Assembly: GCA_001574975.1 (NCBI GenBank)
Contig: KQ965733.1
Coordinates: 251,012 to 315,011, forward strand
Direction: 5' to 3'
DNA length: 64,000 nt
From: Gonapodya prolifera JEL478
Taxonomy: Eukaryota > Monoblepharomycota > Monoblepharidomycetes > Monoblepharidales > Gonapodyaceae
A program made the translations under genes and the position numbers. Below are positions 58,658-64,000 of this stretch, in pieces (within the stretch, counting starts at the first letter, position 1; each line of letters opens with the position of its first letter). Below the pieces are notes generated by a model. That model was not told the DNA's origin. It saw nothing but the letters and a program-made list of their open reading frames with translations, and did no database searches.

Positions 58658-61482
58658 ATGTCGGACGCCACGTTCGACTACTACAAGGCCCTCGCGCTCA
58701 CTCGCGACGCAGACTCGGAAGCGCTGCGCAGGGCGTACCGCAAGGTGGGTCGCGTGGATCGGGCGGAGGACGGAGGACGGTTTGGGGTGCGATCGATGCG
58801 TGAGGAGGCGGACTCGAGACGTCTGAAAGGCCACAAGGCGGAGATCGGTGTGAGAATGGGTTGCAGTGTGGTGATGGGCTGGGATCGGGAAGGGTCCGGG
58901 CGGGGCAATGGGGATTGGTGTCGTGGGAAGACGGGCGTCGATCGCTCCTGGTTCAGAACTCCAGCTGAGGCTCTCCAGCGAGATAAACAGGTCTTAAAAC
59001 TTACGGGACGCAACGGAGCGTGACGATGGTTGGGATCAGGAGGATCAGTCGTGCTTGAACACGCATTGCTGTTGCTCGTGATCGCGGACCAGTGCGGCTC
59101 GTTCTAGGCTCTCCGGGGAGGAGAATTCGTTTGGAGAGAGAGTTGGAATAAGAGAGAACACAAGAATGAGGAAGGATCTGGGCAGAGAAGCGGGGAATCG
59201 GGCTTGGTGGGGATCCATCCTGGAAAGCACCTCATAAAACTTCCACCTGCCCACCCTTGGCTCCCTCTACTCAAACCACCCACGGCCCGACTCACCACGA
59301 CCCCATCTCCTGCTTCCCCTGCTTCCCCCCACCCCGCACCCAGCTTGCCCTGCGGCACCACCCTGACAAAGACCCCTCGCCCGCCTCGCAGGCCACCTTC
59401 TCGCGCATCTCAGAGGCCTACGAGGTGCTCTCTGACCGTAAGTCTCAGCGTCCCTCGTTCCGTCTCCTCCCTCATCTACAACCCTCCTTCACCATCCCCA
59501 CCATCCCCCACACACCCCACCCGCCAACCTACAGCCCGCCTCCGTGCAATCTACGACCAGTACGGATCCGACGGGCTCGTTCACGGCGTCCCCGCGCGGG
59601 CTCGGTACGACGCGACGGAGCCCGGCTCGGAAGCCCCCGGGTTTCCTGGGTGGACGGGAGGGTACGCGTACCATGGACGGCCGGAGCGGACGTTTGAGAA
59701 GTTTTCGGGTGGGGGGAACCCGTACCGAGGTGAGGGCCGGGGGCGGGGGGCGGTTGGGTTGTGAGGAGTGGAGGCGAGGTGGACCGCACGGTGTTGTCAG
59801 GTGGGGAGGGAGTGTGCACAGGGAGCAACCCCCAAATAATATATTTTAAGAATGGGGTGTGCGGGATCAGTGGACGGGCGAACACGGGCTCAGGATGCCT
59901 CGGATGAGGGCCGTGTCTTGCGGTGCCAGCCACCACCCCCGAGTGAAGTGGTGGGGCTTACCCCACCCCGCCCACATAAGCGAGGTCGAAACAATAGGTC
60001 TTGTGTCTTTTACGGACCGGAGAGTGCCGGATTTCACCCTCACGCGAGTGGATCTGCCAGAGGGCTCTCTTGAAGTTGCTGACAGACCACCTACCTTCCG
60101 CACCTCCCCACACAGACCTCCACCCGGACCCCTCCCCTGCCCCTGGTCTCCCACCCACATTCGGCGGCCTTCACGGACTCAACCCCCAAACCACTCCTCC
60201 GGGCCACACCCCGCCGAAACCAGACCCCACGGTCCTGCCCCTCCCCCTCCCCCTGACCTCGCTCTACTCCGGCTGCGTGCACACCCTCTCCTTCTCACGA
60301 CTCACAGTCCACCCCGATAGCACCACCATGCTGACGTCCTCTTCCGTACGCCTCGAAGTGCCACCAGGTTGTCGCCCCGGGACGCGTGCAGTGTTCCCTG
60401 GCGCGGGCGACCAGGTCCCGGGAGGGGAGTCCGGGGACGTCGTTGTCGTGGTGTCTGCGGTGCCTGAGCCGGGTCGAACCCGCGACGGGGAGGATTTGGT
60501 CGTGGATCGCACCGTCGGGTTGAAGGAAGCTCTGTGTGGAGGTGTCGCCGAGGTGGACACCCTGGACGGGAGGACCGTGAGGGTGGCCTTGGGTGAGGTG
60601 TTGCGGTGGGTAGCGCGCGGGGGTGTTTGAAGGATGGGCGGTGAGGGTGGCGAGTGGCGTGCTGACGTGTTGGTCCCTTTTTTGCTTTTTATGCTTTCCA
60701 TTGCCCAACCCCGCAACCACACTCCACACCTGCCATGGCTCCGTCCCACCCCCCTCCATTACAATATTTTGCAATCATCCGTCGATTTGTCGTGCGGATG
60801 GGCGCCGGGGAATGGATTTTCTCGTCACCGACACCCCTCACGCTTTTCATTCCTCCCCACCTCCAAACGTCCCGGCCGCCCACTTTCCCTCCGCCCTCTC
60901 GCCATCCATCTCGCTGTCTTTCATTTGTTCCCTTTCTTCCCCATCCTCTCCCCACCCTCGGGGATTCCGCGATCGTGATCTCGGGATCGGTCAAACCCTT
61001 GTTGGCCCTGACCACCCGCGGTAATGTGCTGGTGGCTCGGGCATCATGCGCCACCTTGGTTTCTCACGCCTGACATGCCAAAATGTCCCTTGTCCATTTC
61101 GCTGCGCTTCCAACGCGTCGACGTTTGCGTCAACCCGCAACCCGAAACAACACTCTGACTTCACTTGTCACTTGGAACCATCGTCCCCCAAAACCAACTT
61201 GCGTGATCTAGTCCTGGCTACACAAAGCGTATTCCCAACGAAGGTTTCCCCGTCCCGCAACCGGTGGGCGAGGCTCCCATTCCCCCCTCCGCGCGGAAAC
61301 GAGGTGACCTGGTGTTGAGGTTCAACGTGACCTTTCCGACCTATCTGACAGAGGCACAGAAGGCGTTTGTGGAAATTGGCCTGGATAAGGAGCGCTCGGC
61401 AGAGGAGATGAGGAGGAGGGGAGAGGGTAGAGCGAAGGTGGTGGTCGGGTCAGCACAGGAGAGTGGAGAGGCGGAGCAGTGA
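58658..61482 (+). CDS. DNAJB13: DNAJB13-like J-domain protein (radial spoke type)
   Basis: Type II HSP40 co-chaperone; DNAJB13/RSP16 is a radial-spoke component of flagellar axonemes. Exons 58658-58744, 59344-59437, 59535-59729, 60116-60605 and 61212-61482 join in phase to 378 residues. J-domain: DYYKALALTRDADSEALRRA, then LALRHHPDKDPSPAS with the HPD motif, and ISEAYEVLSD. Next the DNAJB13-like segment RLRAIYDQYGSDGLVHGVP, GWTGGYAYHGRPERTFEKF and GGGNPYR instead of a G/F-rich linker with zinc finger. The C-terminal peptide-binding domains show LTSLYSGCVHTLSFSRLTV, VPPGCRPGTRAVFPGAGDQV, EVLRPGYTKRIPNEGFPVPQ, GDLVLRFNVTFPTYLTEAQ. Three introns (599, 386 and 606 bp) are far longer than elsewhere. 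The GWTGGYxFHGxPE motif separates it from ordinary DNAJB1/Sis1. Confidence 0.88.
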
Positions 61483-62070
61483 GGGATGCTAGAGGAGGGA
61501 ACATTCGTAGTGCTCTGTAGAGTGCTCAAGTGATCACAGGGATGGGTGGCAAAAGTGTTTTAATACAAAGAGGGTTTGTTGTCATTAAACGAAAGAGGTA
61601 ATGATACACAGTGTACAGCAACGCAGTAATATCTTATTTTCATTTCCACCATCTCCCAGAGTGAAAGGGGAGGAGGGGAAGAAGCTGAAACACCGTGCGC
61701 AGCATCTTTTCTTTGCCGTGGTCGACTCACTCAACTTTCCAAACATCCGAGCAATCAATCAGGGAGCTTCCACGCAAAGAATTGAAAAAGCTTTCTGCGG
61801 GGCGTAGCTCCCTCGCAACGTCCATTTTCTCCTGGTGCTACCCTGGAAGCGAGCTAAAAGCTCCGAGGCACGAGCTCAACCCTTTGTGGACCAACCATCG
61901 GTCCAGAGTCATCCGCGCTCACAGCAAAAGGCCACTTTCCCATCGAGATCAATCTCATATTTGGCCAGTTCGTGTGATTCGGCCAGAAAAGGGCTCCAAA
62001 CGGACGCACAGCAAAAGCTTCCCCAGAGCTCCACACAGCGTCACAGTACCACATCGAGCCACAACATCAG
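61483..62070. other. Intergenic stretch
   Basis: About 590 bp between DNAJB13 and the next + strand gene. ORFs at 61601-61807 and 61695-62084 lack domains and overlap in different frames. A possible extended 5' leader of the downstream gene; nothing else stands out. Confidence 0.45.
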
Positions 62071-63340
62071 ATGGCTGGTGCTAGTGACACTACACCATCA
62101 CGTAGAGGGAGCACGCCTTGTTCAGGGGTTCCGATGGAAGCAACTCCAAAAGCTCCGGAACATCGATCTCCAAACACAGCACATCATTCGGCCCATGAGC
62201 CATCACGACCAGCATCCTTCACACCAGTCACAGAAGCACTTCACGGTCTCGGAATAAGTGCTCTGCAGTCCCAGAATGCTACCGTGACACCGATCAACCC
62301 CGGACCACGAAAGGTGACAGCACCATCCCACAGACTTCCCCGCACCCGGCGTTCTCCATCTCCCAACTTTCATGATGGCAGCGCTCAACCTCTTGGACGG
62401 AGCACGGGGAGCCCCTACCCCAATCCTCTCATGAAATCCATGCGTGTGTTGGATTTGGAATCGCAGATTCCTGCCAACTTGCCGGGGAACAGCCAGCAAA
62501 AGGCGGCATGGCCACGCTTCCTCGCGCTTTCCCTTCATCGGTCCACGCCAACCCCGCCAACTCCGCCTCGATCTGACCACCACACCTCAAGTTCTCGGCT
62601 GGGCACAGATCGCCCGATGCTTGGAGAGATCCCCACTCGCGTCGGCAATCACACCACTACCGGTGATCTCACACGTAAAGCAGCGAACCGCTCAGAAAAG
62701 CGTCACGGGAAAGACAGTTACTACTGGTCGTCCAAAGACAGCGAAAGGCCACGTATGGTCCTGGGAACTCAGCCACCTTCCCTGCCACCGGAGTCACAAA
62801 TGTGCTTGGATTCGGAGTCCCATGCACTCCTTGGCCAAACGGACAAAGATCTTGCTACCTCAAATGCATCTCTCCAGCACATGAACATGGATGGTGTTCC
62901 TCCGTCTCAACTCGTGACTCCAGTCAACACCGTGACGCTTCCGCTTCCCGATTCACCCAAGCGAAAGCGGCGAAAAGCAGAGATGGGAGCTTTCGATGGT
63001 GGTGTAATACGAAGTCCTACCAGTGATCGTTTCTATTGGAGTTCGGAAGAGGAAGAGTGTGCGTTTTCCAACCCATTTTTTCGGCGTGCGCCGTTCGTAA
63101 CCTAACAATGGAAATTTCGCAGCTCCTACGTACACCCATAAGGCAGCGTATCCGTCAAGTACACCATCAATACCTCCACGCACTCCACGTCGTTCTCCCA
63201 GAACACCGCCGGGACCCGTCGCGCGACGAAGCTCGCCCTTGCATCCCTACACGCCACCTCCGCGTACAACCCCAAGGCGCAATTCTCACACTCGAACACC
63301 GGACCGAGCTACGACCCCACGGGAAACCAGGAGGAGATAG
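62071..63340 (+). CDS. Ser/Pro-rich basic protein, unrecognised
   Basis: Unknown function. Exons 62071-63085 and 63123-63340 join in phase 1 (a short, 37-bp intron with a GTGCGC donor) to 410 residues. The protein is disordered with many SP/TP sites (RRSPSPNFHDGS; TPTPPTPPRSDHH), a nuclear-type signal (DSPKRKRRKAEMG), and a motif seen twice: DSYYWSSKDSE near residue 210 and DRFYWSSEEEE near 325. The second exon is a chain of TP/SP-Arg units (IPPRTPRRSPRTPPGP; PRTTPRRNSHTRTP). This looks like a heavily phosphorylated nuclear or cell-cycle protein, by composition only. If the 37-bp intron is not spliced the protein stops at 63105. Confidence 0.6.
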
Positions 63341-63656
63341 AGAAAAAGAAAGGGAAGGGTACGGGAACACCCACAGATACCGCCAACGGATACTGTCTCA
63401 AAACGGCACGGGAATGTATAAAATGTTACTCACTCGTTGTGTCCACATTGCGGATGGCGGTGCAATAATGTCAGGGAGAGATGGAAAGTGGTTTGTAGCA
63501 TAGATGACGGTATGGGAGAGATGGTTTGCCAACTTTCTGGGGTTTTTCCAGTTGTGAGTTTTTTTCCCCCCCCTCTTTTTTTGATGATGATGACATTGTA
63601 CAATCGAGCAATCCAAAAAATCATCGTGACCAAATTTTGAGAAGAATCAAAACAAA
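63341..63656. other. Convergent intergenic stretch
   Basis: About 316 bp between convergent stops. It holds a T/C-run near 63565-63590 and an ORF in three overlapping frames with no coding signature. Probably two facing 3' UTRs. Confidence 0.45.
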
Positions 63657-64000
63657 TCAATACTGAGCGACTCTCAATCTGGCGCTTCGACGGACTTGAA
63701 CTTGTGGACCAATGCCCGCAGTACTAGCTCTCTTCCTGTTTTGAAAGTTGAATTCAACGGCTTGGGCTTCTGGGTTGGACTGAGTTGCAACCTTCCGGCG
63801 CCAAATAACGTATCGTGTCAGCTCCTTGTCTAAAGTAGCGTCTACTTTGATAGATCTTCATGAAACAAGAAAGCAGTATGTTAGTTTCAGGCATTTATCC
63901 GCAAAGTCTTAAAACGAAGTCTTACTGCCATGCAACGTCACCCAACGGATTGCTTCAGCGGGGTACAGGTAGCAGTAGTCCGGAGAAGAAGATGGATGTT
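63657..64000 (-). CDS. C-terminal end of an unrecognised protein (partial)
   Basis: The final exon (63855-63657, stop TGA) encodes SIKVDATLDKELTRYVIWRR, KVATQSNPEAQAVEFNF, QNRKRASTAGIG, QVQVRRSARLRVAQY, a basic tail. At least one more coding exon lies between about 63940 and the window edge; its donor could be at about 63925 or about 63941 and only the latter gives an open phase. The rest of the gene lies beyond 64000. Not recognised. The basic, Arg/Ser-rich end suggests nucleic-acid binding, by composition only. Confidence 0.55.

Overview
This window reads as nuclear DNA of a zoosporic, chytrid-like fungus. Almost every gene is split by short introns, mostly 45-90 bp, with GTGAGT/GTAAGT-type donors and YAG acceptors. 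Gene density is high (about one gene per 2 kb, on both strands, some convergent pairs under 70 bp apart). The content mixes typical fungal proteins (BSD2-like, mitochondrial K+/H+ exchange-related, fungal-style bZIP) with proteins linked to flagellated or crawling cells: a DNAJB13-type radial-spoke J-protein and a SCAR/WAVE actin regulator with a full C-terminal VCA module. I see no rRNA, tRNA, CRISPR, transposon, viral or retroelement sequence. The exon positions below come from my own reading of frames and splice phases; where phases close exactly I say so.

Layout, 1-20 kb: PhoD phosphatase (-, cut by the window edge); GATA-finger protein (+); longin/multi-TM SEC22A/C-like protein (+); a 1047-aa disordered protein (-); E2 enzyme UBC1/UBE2K (-); a 985-aa disordered protein (-); ketohexokinase-like PfkB kinase (+); small hypothetical (+); SKP1 (-), divergent from a mitochondrial K+/H+ exchange-related protein (+).

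20-41 kb: a cysteine-rich protein (+); a tandem-RGS protein (+); BSD2/Ndfip-like adaptor (-), divergent from an UNC93-like transporter (+); an MFS transporter (-); two unrecognised genes (-); UBTD-type ubiquitin-domain protein (+); a large SNF2 ATPase (-).

41-64 kb: a repeat-rich disordered protein (+) sharing a 109-bp divergent promoter region with the SNF2 gene; a conserved-looking secretory membrane protein (-); mitochondrial ribosomal protein mL53 (+); SCAR/WAVE (+) followed 97 bp later by a Caprin-like RNA-binding protein (+); a C-terminally membrane-anchored disordered protein (-); a bZIP factor (-); DNAJB13 homologue (+); a Ser/Pro-rich basic protein (+); and the tail of an unrecognised gene (-) at the right edge.

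No operon-like logic ties neighbours together. Themes are ubiquitin handling (UBC1, SKP1, UBTD, BSD2/Ndfip), membrane traffic and transport (SEC22-like, UNC93, MFS), signalling (tandem RGS), and zoospore motility (WAVE, DNAJB13). The most notable observations are the multi-WH2 SCAR protein, the tandem RGS gene built with exons of 15-33 nt, other micro-exons in several genes, and a degenerate ~60-residue repeat array.
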